DNA of 64,000 nucleotides from Pedosphaera parvula Ellin514 (lineage in GTDB: Bacteria > Verrucomicrobiota > Verrucomicrobiia > Limisphaerales > Pedosphaeraceae): positions 90,474 through 154,473 of the forward strand of contig NZ_ABOX02000013.1 of NCBI RefSeq assembly GCF_000172555.1. The letters are read 5' to 3'. The translations under genes were made by a program, and so were the position numbers. Positions 1 to 8,150 of this stretch are shown here, one piece after another (within the stretch, counting starts at the first letter, position 1; the number at the start of each line of letters is the position of its first letter). A model generated the notes under the pieces. The model was not told where the DNA came from. It saw only the letters and a list, made by a program, of their open reading frames with translations, and did not search any database.

Positions 1-266
1 GTTGTCGGGATCATCAAAACGTAAAAGAGGAGCAGATTTAGCAGAAACATTCCGAATGTTTTATCTGCGGGCAACCAAAGAAATAGTAGAGAGATAATTC
101 CGCACATCGCATAGGCCGCGAGGGTGCGTTTATAGGCTCCCTTTGTGACTTCCAGCCAACATTCCGGGCAACGGCGCAGGACGCGGCTACTGTGCGGAAC
201 TTCAATGCGATAGAAAGCTCCCTCGATGGAGGTTTCAGTGCCGCAGCGATCGCACTTGATGGACAT
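1..266 (-). CDS. Zinc-ribbon membrane protein, C-terminus beyond window
   Basis: Translation from an ATG at 264-266 stays open to the window edge for 88 codons. The N-terminus holds two CxxC-type pairs (CDRCG near residue 5 and CPEC near residue 39), consistent with a small zinc ribbon. A hydrophobic stretch from about residue 50 reads as one or two membrane segments. I cannot name the family; a zinc ribbon followed by membrane helices occurs in several unrelated families. The gene starts 19 nt downstream of the ygfZ stop on the same strand, so it is probably the last visible member of the ABC ATPase-ygfZ transcription unit. Confidence 0.55.
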   Translation of the reverse strand, partial: MSIKCDRCGTETSIEGAFYRIEVPHSSRVLRRCPECWLEVTKGAYKRTLAAYAMCGIISLLFLWLPADKTFGMFLLNLLLFYVLMIPT

Positions 267-285
267 GAGTGATGGAAATGCGATT

Positions 286-1377
286 TTAAGCGGGTTTGAA
301 CGGAAACTCCACGATGTGGGAGGAAAACTCACCTTCGCCAGTGCGAAGAATTAATTCCGAGCCGATCTGGTTTGCTTCCTTGCGGACGTAGCCGAGAGCG
401 AAGTTGCCGTTGAGCTTGGAGGAGGAAACGGCGCTGGTGATGTAGCCGACTTCCTTGCCGTCGTGGAACAGTTTGTCGCCTTTTGCTGGCAGGGTTTTAA
501 GTTTGTCATCGAGTCGCAGGCCGCGGAGGGCTTTGGCGACCTGCCCGTAAGTGCGAATGCGGGCGATGACTTCCTGGCCGATGTAACAACCTTTGGAATA
601 GCTGATGGCGCGCGCCTCGATGGCTTCGGGGGCGAGATTGGTTTCATCCATGTCGGCACCGAAGCGTGGCAGGCCGGCTTCGATGCGGGCACGCTCCAAC
701 GCTGTCCAACCGCCTGCGGAGCCGCCTTGTTGTTTGGCCGCCGCGATGAGCTTATCGGCTACCGCGCCGAGTGCAGGCGTGGGCACGAAGAGGTCGAAAC
801 CAACTCCGCCGGTTCGCGGGTGGTTCATCAAATAGATTTCGCCGAGGTTTGGGTTGTTGATCGAGGTTAACGTGAGCGGTTGGGCGGGAATTTCCAAGTC
901 GAGTCCCAGACTGCGAATCGCAGCTTCCGATTTCGGACCTTGAATGCTGAGTTGTCCATAAGCGGCAGCGACATCAATGATCTGAACATCATCGGCAATG
1001 ATATATTTCTCGAGGCGTTCGGAGACAACTTTGGTCAAGCCGGGTTCGAAGTCGAGGAGTAGTTCATCCTTCAAGGCATAGATGTTGAGGTCGCTCTGCA
1101 ATTTGCCTTTGGCTGTTACCAGCGCGGCATAACAGCCTGTGCCTGTGCGCAAGCCTTGAACATTATTGGTAACCTGCCCGTGCAGGAAGCGCACGCGATC
1201 GGCACCGGTGAGGCATATGCGGCTCCGAAAACTGAGATCCAGCACGGCGGCGCTTTCATGCAGCGCGCGGTATTCAGAAACAGGATCGCCATAATGGTCG
1301 ACCACTTCCATGCCGCTTACTTCTGTGAAGACAGCGTTTAGTCCGTGATGAAATTCATGTAAAGCCAGTGCTTCCAT
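286..1377 (-). CDS. ygfZ: YgfZ/GcvT-like folate-binding protein
   Basis: A 363-residue protein of the YgfZ branch of the GcvT family, which uses tetrahydrofolate to help maintain certain iron-sulphur enzymes. The family signature KGCYIGQEV lies at about residues 262-270; its Cys is the conserved YgfZ cysteine. The C-terminus has the GYITSAV and ALGYV segments typical of the GcvT beta-barrel. I chose the ATG at 1375-1377. The open frame extends 67 codons further upstream, but that extension is low-complexity and overlaps the 3' end of the ABC ATPase gene, so it is not coding. The ATPase stop is 43 nt upstream, so co-transcription is likely. Confidence 0.88.
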   Translation of the reverse strand: MEALALHEFHHGLNAVFTEVSGMEVVDHYGDPVSEYRALHESAAVLDLSFRSRICLTGADRVRFLHGQVTNNVQGLRTGTGCYAALVTAKGKLQSDLNIYALKDELLLDFEPGLTKVVSERLEKYIIADDVQIIDVAAAYGQLSIQGPKSEAAIRSLGLDLEIPAQPLTLTSINNPNLGEIYLMNHPRTGGVGFDLFVPTPALGAVADKLIAAAKQQGGSAGGWTALERARIEAGLPRFGADMDETNLAPEAIEARAISYSKGCYIGQEVIARIRTYGQVAKALRGLRLDDKLKTLPAKGDKLFHDGKEVGYITSAVSSSKLNGNFALGYVRKEANQIGSELILRTGEGEFSSHIVEFPFKPA

Positions 1378-1420
1378 AAAGTGAATGTAAGGGTTCAGGG
1401 GAGTGGCCGCACAGAAAATT

Positions 1421-2545
1421 TTAGAGGATGACCATTCCGGTGTTCGGATCGAAGAAGTGTGCGTGATGCAGATCGAAGAGGAAATTGGCAGATTGGCCAG
1501 GGGACGCGGAGCTGGCAGCAGCGGTGCGTACGGTGAAGGAAGTTGCGCCGAGTTTGGCGTAGAGATAGGTTTCCGCACCCATCGATTCGGCTAGTTCGAT
1601 TGTGGCAGAGACAATCCAATTGGTATTAGCTCCAGACGCAGGAGTTGCGTAACTAATATGCTCGGGACGAATGGCGAGAATAACTTCTTTGCCGATGCGG
1701 GTTTGTAAGCGATCCTCCAAGGCGCGGTCGAGGTTGAGAGTGATGTCTTGGGCGGTGTCGAATTGGAAGGAGAGTCCTTGAGCATCCCGGAGAATTCTTC
1801 CTTGAAAAATATTGATCGCAGGAGAGCCAATGAAGTTCGCGACAAACAAATTTGCCGGTTGGTTGTAGATGGTTGCCGGTTGGTCCACCTGTTGGAGAAC
1901 GCCCTGTTTCATGACGGCGATGCGGTCGCCGAGGGCCATGGCTTCACTTTGATCGTGGGTGACGAATATCATCGTGCTGCCAAGCTGAGTGTGGAGCTTG
2001 TGAAGCTCCTTGCGCATCTGAAGGCGCATGGGGGCGTCGAGATTGGAGAGTGGTTCGTCGAAGAGGAAAACCTTTGGCTTGCGCACGATAGCGCGGCCAA
2101 GCGCGACCCGTTGACGTTGGCCACCGGAAAGAGCTTCGGGCAGGCGATTGAGGCAATCCTTAATATCAAGCATCTCTGCTGCCTCGCGAACACGTTGGCC
2201 GATTTCCTTTTTGGGAAGCTTACGCACTTGCAAGCCGAACGCCATGTTCTCGTAGGCGGTCATGTGCGGGTAGAGCGCGAAAGTTTGAAACACCATGGCC
2301 AGGTCGCGATCCTTCGGCGGAACGGTGTTGATGACTCTGCCGTCGATCGAAATGTTGCCGGTGGAAATTTCATCAAGGCCGGCAATCAGTCGGAGAGTGG
2401 TGGTCTTACCGCAGCCGGAAGGGCCGACGAGCACGAGAAACTCGCGGTCTTCAACTGTCAGATTGAGGTTGTTTACCGCCGAAATGGCTTCACCTTTGGG
2501 ACCCTTGAAGGTCTTGCCCAGGTTTTCGATGACAACGCGTGCCAT
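1421..2545 (-). CDS. ABC transporter ATP-binding protein, MalK/UgpC type
   Basis: A 374-residue ATPase of the carbohydrate-uptake class of ABC importers, which drives substrate uptake from the cytoplasmic face. Walker A GPSGCGKTT is at residues 41-49, the Q-loop Gln at about 88, the signature LSGGQRQRV at 140-148, and Walker B VFLFDEP at 160-166, followed by the H-loop in FVTHDQSEA. The C-terminal third is the TOBE-like regulatory domain usual for MalK/UgpC (family length about 360-380). No permease or binding-protein gene is nearby, so it may serve transporters encoded elsewhere, as MsmK/MsiK do. It heads the minus-strand group with ygfZ and is divergent from apgM. Confidence 0.92.
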   Translation of the reverse strand: MARVVIENLGKTFKGPKGEAISAVNNLNLTVEDREFLVLVGPSGCGKTTTLRLIAGLDEISTGNISIDGRVINTVPPKDRDLAMVFQTFALYPHMTAYENMAFGLQVRKLPKKEIGQRVREAAEMLDIKDCLNRLPEALSGGQRQRVALGRAIVRKPKVFLFDEPLSNLDAPMRLQMRKELHKLHTQLGSTMIFVTHDQSEAMALGDRIAVMKQGVLQQVDQPATIYNQPANLFVANFIGSPAINIFQGRILRDAQGLSFQFDTAQDITLNLDRALEDRLQTRIGKEVILAIRPEHISYATPASGANTNWIVSATIELAESMGAETYLYAKLGATSFTVRTAAASSASPGQSANFLFDLHHAHFFDPNTGMVIL

Positions 2546-2745
2546 GCCACATTTTTATTGGGCGCCAATGGAATGTCGAGATTGTCTTTAAGCGCGGGGG
2601 AAAGATATTTTGGCGTGAAAAGTAGATTGATGGAAGTAAAACTTTTCGACCTTACATAGGCCATTGCATCTTTGTTTCAGAATGGTAATGTCCCTGACTC
2701 ATAATTAATTGAGTTTTGAAGATTATCTAAAGAACAAGAGATACC

Positions 2746-3969
2746 ATGAATCTGGATACGCTTTATTCTGAACTGACATTAAAAAACAAAGCCAAGCTAG
2801 TGCTGCTGGTGATGGATGGACTTGGCGACCTGGCCACTAAGGGGCAGGGGCATCTAACACCTCTCGAAGCGGCAAAGACTCCCAATCTAGACGCTCTGGC
2901 GAAGGACGCAGCACAAGGCCGCATGATCCCCGTAGCTCCCGGCATCACTCCCGGCAGTGGACCTGGGCATCTGGCGCTCTTTGGCTACGATCCGCTTGAG
3001 TTTCAAGTGGGCCGCGGTGTGATCGAGGCCCTTGGGCTTGGAATTGAACTCAAGGCTGGCGACGTTGCTGCGCGGGCCAATTTCTGCACGCTGGATGGCA
3101 AAGGCATCGTGACGGATCGTCGTGCGGGAAGAATTGAAACCGCTGTTTGTGAAGAGCTGTGCGAATTACTTTCCAAAAAAATCAAAAAGATCGGCACCAC
3201 CGAAGTCATCATCAAAGCGGGCAAGGGCCATCGCTTTGTGGTGGTGTTCCGCGGCAAAGGTCTGGAAGGCCCACTGACCGATGCCGATCCGCATCACGAA
3301 GGGGCGCCGATTCCTTCTGCTGTGCCAGTGAATAAAAAATCGGCCAAGGCCAAAAAGGCAGCCGATCTGGTGAAGCAATTCTATAAATTGGCGTTGCCGA
3401 TCATCGCCAAAAAACATCCTGCGAATGGTTTCCTCATGCGCGGTATCGCGCACCAGCCGCACATTCCCACTTTCGAAGAGCGTTATTTGCTCAAGCCCGC
3501 ATGCATCGCTGTCTATCCCATGTACAAGGGTTTGGCTCAATTGGTTGGCATGACCAAGCTGGAGGGAACGCAGACCATCGCTGAGCAATTCGAGCGTTGT
3601 GTCGCGGAATACGACAACTACGACTACTTCTTCATCCATTATAAATACACTGATATGTACGGCGAAGATGGAAACTTTGATGCCAAGAAAAAAGCCATTG
3701 AAGAATTCGATGCTGCCTTGCCAATACTGTTGAAGAAGAACCCTGACGTGCTGGCCATCACAGGAGATCACTCCACTCCGTGCGCCGCAAAAGGTCATTC
3801 ATGGCATCCGCAGCCGGTGTTGCTCTCCTCGGAATTGTCCGGCTGGGACAAGCTGGAACGCTTTACTGAAACGGGTGCCAATGGTGGATCGCTCGGAATT
3901 TTTGAAGCGAAATTTTTGATGCGCTTAATGCAGGCGAATGCAAAAATGTTCGACAAGTTCGGCGCTTAA
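2746..3969 (+). CDS. apgM: 2,3-bisphosphoglycerate-independent phosphoglycerate mutase, archaeal type
   Basis: A 407-residue cytosolic enzyme of the alkaline-phosphatase superfamily that interconverts 3- and 2-phosphoglycerate in glycolysis. The N-terminus carries the metal-binding LVMDGLGD (residues about 22-29) and the EAAKTPNLDALA helix. GSGPGHLALFGYDP (about 71-84) contains the position of the catalytic Ser. The C-terminal metal ligands fall in FIHYKYTDMYGEDG and AITGDHSTP. The length matches ApgM (about 400) rather than the 510-residue bacterial iPGM. It is transcribed alone, divergent from the ABC ATPase, and followed by a hairpin terminator. The start follows an AAGAG-type ribosome site. 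Confidence 0.93.
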   Translation: MNLDTLYSELTLKNKAKLVLLVMDGLGDLATKGQGHLTPLEAAKTPNLDALAKDAAQGRMIPVAPGITPGSGPGHLALFGYDPLEFQVGRGVIEALGLGIELKAGDVAARANFCTLDGKGIVTDRRAGRIETAVCEELCELLSKKIKKIGTTEVIIKAGKGHRFVVVFRGKGLEGPLTDADPHHEGAPIPSAVPVNKKSAKAKKAADLVKQFYKLALPIIAKKHPANGFLMRGIAHQPHIPTFEERYLLKPACIAVYPMYKGLAQLVGMTKLEGTQTIAEQFERCVAEYDNYDYFFIHYKYTDMYGEDGNFDAKKKAIEEFDAALPILLKKNPDVLAITGDHSTPCAAKGHSWHPQPVLLSSELSGWDKLERFTETGANGGSLGIFEAKFLMRLMQANAKMFDKFGA

Positions 3970-3994
3970 AAACGTTCCTCGTTGAAAAAAAATA

Positions 3995-4042
3995 TCGCCT
4001 TCATGTAAAAAAAAGATTGCACGAAGGCGAAAATTATTTTTG
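3995..4042 (+). terminator. Rho-independent terminator after apgM
   Basis: An 8-bp inverted repeat (TCGCCTTC at 3995-4002 and GAAGGCGA at 4023-4030) with a 20-nt loop is followed by a T-rich tract ending at about 4041. It begins 26 nt after the apgM stop. The large loop makes it weaker than a classical terminator. Confidence 0.55.
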
Positions 4043-4130
4043 ATTGATGAAAATAGTACTGGTCAGGTGTGAAATTTATGTCTTAATCAAATCAATGAAT
4101 CAAACCACTAACTGATCGGAGGTGAGTTTC

Positions 4131-4178
4131 GTGGCTGCTAAGAAAAAAGCAAAGAAAGCTGTTAAGAAAAAAAAGTAA
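4131..4178 (+). CDS. 15-residue lysine-rich microprotein
   Basis: A GTG-initiated ORF encodes 15 residues, ten of them Lys, in the pattern AAKKKAKKAVKKKK. It is preceded by GGAGGTGA at 4118-4125, an 8/8 complement to the 16S anti-Shine-Dalgarno, with a 5-nt spacer. An in-frame TGA at 4113-4115 shows it is not the tail of a longer gene. Its composition resembles the lysine/alanine tails of bacterial histone H1-like and HU-like proteins; that likeness is compositional only. It sits in its own interval between the apgM terminator and a strong hairpin at 4194-4237. A second in-frame GTG at 4122 lies within the ribosome site and is unlikely to be the start. Whether it is translated is inferred from the ribosome site alone. 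Confidence 0.45.
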   Translation: MAAKKKAKKAVKKKK

Positions 4179-4193
4179 CGTTCAAATGAAATG

Positions 4194-4237
4194 CCAGGAT
4201 GGAAAACCTGGTCCGTGTGACAGGTTTCCCATCCTGG
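4194..4237 (+). other. Long near-perfect hairpin between microprotein ORF and exonuclease
   Basis: Two 17-nt arms (4194-4210 and 4221-4237) are complementary at 16 of 17 positions (one A-C mismatch) around a 10-nt loop. No run of T follows on either strand, so it is not a classical terminator. It could be a transcript-stabilising 3' end of the lysine-rich ORF, a processing site, or part of a small RNA. It lies 27 nt before the exonuclease start. Confidence 0.6.
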
Positions 4238-4264
4238 TTGTCTGACCTCCCGGTTCTTCGCCCC

Positions 4265-4984
4265 ATGGCAACCATCGTATTTGATATCGAGACTTCTGCA
4301 GTGCCGCTGGAAAACTTTGATGAAGTACAGCAGGAATATCTCTTTCGCGAATTGGAAAAAATCGAAGATGAAGTCCAGCGTGAAAACCGGCGCGCTGAAA
4401 TTCTTCGCCAGTTCAGTCTCTGGCCGTTTACTGCACAGGTGGTGTGCATTGCCATGTTAAATGTCGATACGGTGCGGGGCCAGGTGTTGTTTACGGCTGA
4501 TGACTATGATGAAGATGAGGTCCAGGCCGGTCCCGTGGAATTTGTTCCCTGCGTGGATGAAGTCGAATTGCTGACTGCCTTTTGGGATGTGGCTCAGCAT
4601 TATGATTCAGTGGTCACATTTAATGGGCGCGGTTTTGATGTTCCCTTCCTGTACCTGCGCTCGGCAGCGTTAAACGTCCCTATCACGCGCAAGAACTGGC
4701 TGGGATATCGTTATGCGGTCGAGCCTCATTGTGACCTTGCAGAACAACTTACTTTTTATGGTGTGAGCGGTCGCGAGGGGGCGGCGCGGCGGTTTAATCT
4801 GGATTTTTATTGCAAGATTTTCGGGATCGAATCACCCAAGAGCCATGGCGTCACCGGCATGGATGTCAGCAACATGATGGCTGAGGGGCGTTATCGGGAA
4901 ATAGCAGAGTATTGCCTGCGTGACGTGCATGCCACGGTTCTTCTCTACCGTATTTGGAAAGAGCGCCTGGCCGGCATCAAGTAA
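4265..4984 (+). CDS. Predicted 3'-5' exonuclease, DnaQ/PolB-exo-like
   Basis: A 239-residue single-domain RNase H-fold exonuclease. The three DEDD motifs are visible: Exo I in VFDIETSAVP at about residues 4-13, Exo II in VTFNGRGFDVPFL at about residue 120, and Exo III in YCLRDVHATVLLY near the C-terminus (YxxxD, the DEDDy arrangement). Such proteins are annotated as predicted PolB-like 3'-5' exonucleases; the substrate is unknown. I chose the ATG at 4265 because Exo I normally lies almost at the N-terminus and the longer frame adds 22 residues that run through the hairpin. The phosphorylase gene follows closely on the same strand. Confidence 0.82.
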   Translation: MATIVFDIETSAVPLENFDEVQQEYLFRELEKIEDEVQRENRRAEILRQFSLWPFTAQVVCIAMLNVDTVRGQVLFTADDYDEDEVQAGPVEFVPCVDEVELLTAFWDVAQHYDSVVTFNGRGFDVPFLYLRSAALNVPITRKNWLGYRYAVEPHCDLAEQLTFYGVSGREGAARRFNLDFYCKIFGIESPKSHGVTGMDVSNMMAEGRYREIAEYCLRDVHATVLLYRIWKERLAGIK

Positions 4985-5006
4985 CTGGTCCATCATTCAT
5001 ATCCTC

Positions 5007-5663
5007 GTGGGTTCATCGTCTTCAATAGATCCAGCAGCGCGGGTGCTGGTATGTTTTGCAGTAAAGGAAGAAGCAAAATTCTTTGTCACTACTCAATGCG
5101 AGCGCATTATTACTGGAATGGGAGTGAGGAACGCGACCAAGGGTATTGAGGGTGCCTTATCGAAAAACAAACCAGACCTGGTTTTGACCACCGGTTTCGC
5201 AGGAGGGCTTAATCCCAGACTTAAGACCGGCTCAGTTGTCTTTGAGGAGGATGAGGATGCCGGTTTACGCTCTCTACTGACAGGATTGAATGCAACTCCG
5301 GTACGCTTCCACTGTGCTGACAGAGTGGCTGTCACCTCGGCGGAGAAGAAGGCGCTTTGGGTCGCCACTGGAGCCGATGTGGTGGAAATGGAATCATCGA
5401 TCATTCGCAAGGTCTGTCGCGCGCAAAAGATTCCCAGCGCTACCATCAGAGTGATCTCCGATGCCGCTGATGAAGACCTGCCGCTGGACTTCAATGCCTT
5501 GATGACCCCTGACGAGCGTATTGATTTTGGAAAGCTTGCCTGGAAGTTGATGTGCGGCCCACAAAAAATTCCGCAGTTGATGCAGTTTCAGAAGCGCACG
5601 ATTGCCGCCGCGCGCAATTTGGCGGATGTGCTGGAGAAGCTATTGTTGGCCCGACGACGTTGA
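5007..5663 (+). CDS. hpnG: HpnG-like nucleoside phosphorylase
   Basis: About 218 residues of the purine nucleoside phosphorylase / MTA-SAH nucleosidase superfamily. Visible signatures are the TTGFAGGLNPRLKTGSVV loop and VVEMESSIIRKVCR followed by IRVISDAADEDLP, the ligand-binding segments of this fold. HpnG cleaves adenosylhopane to ribosylhopane. Convergent HpnK and HpnD genes beside it support that assignment, but a general MTA/SAH nucleosidase is possible. The start is uncertain: GTG at 5007 or 5043. The frame opens upstream at 4920, but that would overlap the exonuclease. The 3' end overlaps the EamA gene tail by 24 nt on the opposite strand. Confidence 0.68.
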   Translation: MGSSSSIDPAARVLVCFAVKEEAKFFVTTQCERIITGMGVRNATKGIEGALSKNKPDLVLTTGFAGGLNPRLKTGSVVFEEDEDAGLRSLLTGLNATPVRFHCADRVAVTSAEKKALWVATGADVVEMESSIIRKVCRAQKIPSATIRVISDAADEDLPLDFNALMTPDERIDFGKLAWKLMCGPQKIPQLMQFQKRTIAAARNLADVLEKLLLARRR

Positions 5664-6089
5664 AGTGGCCGAGGAAGCAGGTTGCTGCTTTTTGGATTCC
5701 TGCAATTTCTCGCTATAGGTAATCAAGCCTGCACCAATGACAATCAGGCAGACGCCGCCCCACCGCAATGGTGAAACGTGTTCGCCCAAAACAAATTTCG
5801 CCGCGATGGTTGTGAACACGAATCCCAACGCCGTGAGTGGCCAGATAAAGCTGACATCCCCGCCTTTGGACATCAAAACCAAAAGGCAGCCAAAGAAGAG
5901 CGCCTCAAAAAATACTCCCAAAATAATGTTGCCGTTGGTAATGCCACGCTTAATCACGCGCAGCACTTCCTGCACGGAAATTTTTTCAACGTCGCCGACC
6001 TGTTTGAGACCTTTGTTGAGATAAACAACGCCGACGGCTTCCAGTGTCAGACCAATCAGCAAGATAAAGATTAATTTGGTTACGCTCAC
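5640..6089 (-). CDS. Small EamA/DMT-family membrane transporter
   Basis: A 149-residue protein with four predicted membrane helices (about residues 5-24, 56-75, 80-98 and 105-124) and a polar Ser/Gln-rich tail. The size and the WPLTALGFVFTTIAAKFVLGE segment fit a half-size EamA (drug/metabolite transporter) protein that would work as a dimer. It is the last gene of the CoaC-HK-RR-HpnD-HpnK operon and starts 1 nt from the hpnK stop, so it is translationally coupled. Small DMT proteins accompany some lipid-modification clusters; export or flipping of a lipid precursor is an inference. Confidence 0.72.
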   Translation of the reverse strand: MSVTKLIFILLIGLTLEAVGVVYLNKGLKQVGDVEKISVQEVLRVIKRGITNGNIILGVFFEALFFGCLLVLMSKGGDVSFIWPLTALGFVFTTIAAKFVLGEHVSPLRWGGVCLIVIGAGLITYSEKLQESKKQQPASSATSTSSGQQ

Positions 6090-6090
6090 G

Positions 6091-6924
6091 TTATAAATCC
6101 TGATAGCGAATCAATTGAATGCCGAGTTGGGTCACCAGTTCCTTTACCTTGGGGCTGATGAGGGCCTCATATTCGTTCCTAAATTCGTCGAGAGAAGGGT
6201 GGGAGTAAAGCTCCGAATCTCCTTTGGGCAAGTGAGGCAGAAGCTTCGTCAAGTAACGTTCGTCCACCTTCGCGTTCTGAAGCAGGCCGAACACTTTATG
6301 CGTGTGGCGAATGCCACGTTTTTGCAGGTGTGGGCGTGCGCGACCGGAAAGGCAAAGATAAATAAAGGCGTGACTGCCCCGGTAAAGCCATTGGCCGGAG
6401 ACCAGTTTTGCGTTCAGCCGAAAAGGGTCGCGTGTAAGCCGCAGTCGCTCAATCCCAAGCTCCTTCGCGTCTTCCATGAGAATGCGGAAAACGGTTGGAT
6501 GCAGATGCATGTGCAAATGGCCGTTCACATGATCCATGACCAGGCCCGTGGCTCGAAAGCGCTTAAACTGCTCGTGAATCTCGGCGCGCAATTGTTCGTG
6601 CAGGCTGCGTCTGCTAAAATAACGGAAGCCAACAGCGGCAGGTTCATTCCCAAACTCGGCTTTTTCATTCACCAGACCGGGAATTTTCTCCGGTGTTAGG
6701 GCTGAGCGACCACACAGGAGGGATAAGTGCAAGCCCACACCGAGACGTGGGTTCTCCCTGGCCAGGGCAACGGCTTCATCGCAGGCTGGTTCATTCACCA
6801 TCAAGCTGCCCGTGGTAAGAATGCCTTCGCGGTGAGCGTGGATGACAGCCTGATTGATGGAGTGGGAGCGCCCGAAGTCATCTGCGTTGACTATCAAACG
6901 CCTGGCGTTCTCAAGGCGTGCCAT
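6091..6924 (-). CDS. hpnK: YdjC/HpnK-type polysaccharide-deacetylase-like protein
   Basis: A 277-residue protein of the YdjC/ChbG family. The diagnostic LIVNADDFGRSHSIN at residues 10-24 holds the metal-binding Asp15-Asp16, and HVNGHLHMHLHP carries the His ligands. HpnK is the hopanoid-associated member of this deacetylase family. Its start overlaps the hpnD 3' end by 14 nt and it abuts the EamA gene, so the three are co-translated. ChbG-type disaccharide deacetylase is the alternative name; the neighbouring squalene-synthase-type gene favours HpnK. Confidence 0.8.
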   Translation of the reverse strand: MARLENARRLIVNADDFGRSHSINQAVIHAHREGILTTGSLMVNEPACDEAVALARENPRLGVGLHLSLLCGRSALTPEKIPGLVNEKAEFGNEPAAVGFRYFSRRSLHEQLRAEIHEQFKRFRATGLVMDHVNGHLHMHLHPTVFRILMEDAKELGIERLRLTRDPFRLNAKLVSGQWLYRGSHAFIYLCLSGRARPHLQKRGIRHTHKVFGLLQNAKVDERYLTKLLPHLPKGDSELYSHPSLDEFRNEYEALISPKVKELVTQLGIQLIRYQDL

Positions 6925-7780
6925 AATTCGGGGTCATCAGGCCGGAGGTGACGCGGAAGCCCGTGCGAAGAATTAAAAGGATCTTCTGCCATTTGCTGAG
7001 CCTGGTTGGCTGGGGACCAAACACATCAAACTCCTGGCGTTCCAGTTTTTTAAGCAGCCGCCAGTAAACTGATCCCATTAGTTCGGCAGCAACCATGGAT
7101 CGGCGATCGACTTTTGGCAAAGTGATGCGGGCCTGGTGATAAAAGTAACGGGCACGCTGATCCACGCTTTCGGCCAGTTTGAAAAACCTCCCGGAATACT
7201 CGAACCGGAGGATTTCCTCTTCAGACACATTAAACTTTTTTAATTCCGAAAGCGGCAGGTAAATGCGGCCGCGTTCAGCATCCGAACGGACATCCCGCAG
7301 AATGTTTGTCAATTGCAGCGCCTTCCCGAGATAGATGGCATAATCGCGGCAGGCTTTGTCCTGATACCCAAAGATCTCAATGCTCAACAGGCCGACCACG
7401 GAAGCGACGCGATAGCAGTACTGTTCCAAGGCCTCGTAATCCGGATAGCGCTTGATATCCAGATCCATCTCGACGCCTTTGATTAACTCATCGAACAGTC
7501 CAAAGGCGAGGTGACACTGTTGAATGACGGGTTGGAGCTCCCGATTAACGAGGAACTCAGGTGTTTGATTATTGCAGGCGCGCTGGATGTCTGTGCGCCA
7601 GGCTGAAAGCCGTGTCCGGCGTTCAGGCGTCGGCACGGATTCATCATCCGCCACGTCATCGACTTCCCGACAGAAGGCGTAGAGAGCTGACATCCCGTCA
7701 CGTTTAGCTTTGGGCAACAGAATAAAAGCCAATGCCAGATTGGAAGCGCTCTTTTGCGTGATCGTCCGACTTTCTTGCAT
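6911..7780 (-). CDS. hpnD: Presqualene diphosphate synthase, HpnD-like
   Basis: A 289-residue squalene/phytoene synthase family enzyme joining two prenyl diphosphates head to head. The first aspartate-rich motif DDVADD is at 41-46, the second DVRSD at 163-167 followed by AERGRIYLP, and YCYRVASVVG at 121-130 lies between. No membrane anchor is present, as expected for HpnC/HpnD. The pairing with HpnK favours HpnD over a carotenoid phytoene synthase. The usual partners HpnC, HpnE and squalene-hopene cyclase are not in the window. The start lies 7 nt after the preceding small membrane protein gene. Confidence 0.82.
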   Translation of the reverse strand: MQESRTITQKSASNLALAFILLPKAKRDGMSALYAFCREVDDVADDESVPTPERRTRLSAWRTDIQRACNNQTPEFLVNRELQPVIQQCHLAFGLFDELIKGVEMDLDIKRYPDYEALEQYCYRVASVVGLLSIEIFGYQDKACRDYAIYLGKALQLTNILRDVRSDAERGRIYLPLSELKKFNVSEEEILRFEYSGRFFKLAESVDQRARYFYHQARITLPKVDRRSMVAAELMGSVYWRLLKKLERQEFDVFGPQPTRLSKWQKILLILRTGFRVTSGLMTPNYGTP

Positions 7781-7787
7781 GATTCAA

Positions 7788-8150
7788 TCAGGACGAATAG
7801 GGCGTGGTGGAGTTTTGCTGCTCGTCTCGCAACGGAGGCAGTCCGTGGGTTTGTGCGAGAGTCGGATTAAACGAGCGTTGAGGGTGGCTGCTGCGGCGCA
7901 CCCTCCGCTTCTTCGTGGCTGGTGGAACGGGTTCTGCCATGCCGCTTTTCTGTCCATTCTGACCCCGTGAGTGCGAACGATGTTGATGCTGGTGTCCGCG
8001 TGATGGTTTTCGAAAATATAGGATCCAAACCAAACACAAGAGTACTACACACAGAAGTCCGGCAAAAATCGACAGCGTCTCCTTCAATTCCGGTGTCAGG
8101 TCACTGAAGGCTCCGTTGAGGGAGGCCAGGAAGAAGATTCCAGATGTCAT
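7788..8150 (-). CDS. Small single-pass membrane protein with basic tail
   Basis: A 120-residue protein with a short N-terminal segment, one membrane helix (about 28-46) and a long hydrophilic tail rich in His, Arg, Lys and Gln (HQHQHRSHSRGQ and KKRRVRRSS). I do not recognise a family. Its start overlaps the 3' end of the NtrC-type gene by 4 nt (ATGA arrangement) and it ends 7 nt before hpnD, so it belongs to the operon. By membrane-sidedness rules the basic tail is probably cytoplasmic. Confidence 0.6.
   Translation of the reverse strand: MTSGIFFLASLNGAFSDLTPELKETLSIFAGLLCVVLLCLVWILYFRKPSRGHQHQHRSHSRGQNGQKSGMAEPVPPATKKRRVRRSSHPQRSFNPTLAQTHGLPPLRDEQQNSTTPYSS

Noticed and set aside
1748..2659. 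Plus-strand open frame of 303 codons
   Set aside because: Antisense to the ABC ATPase with its Walker motifs.
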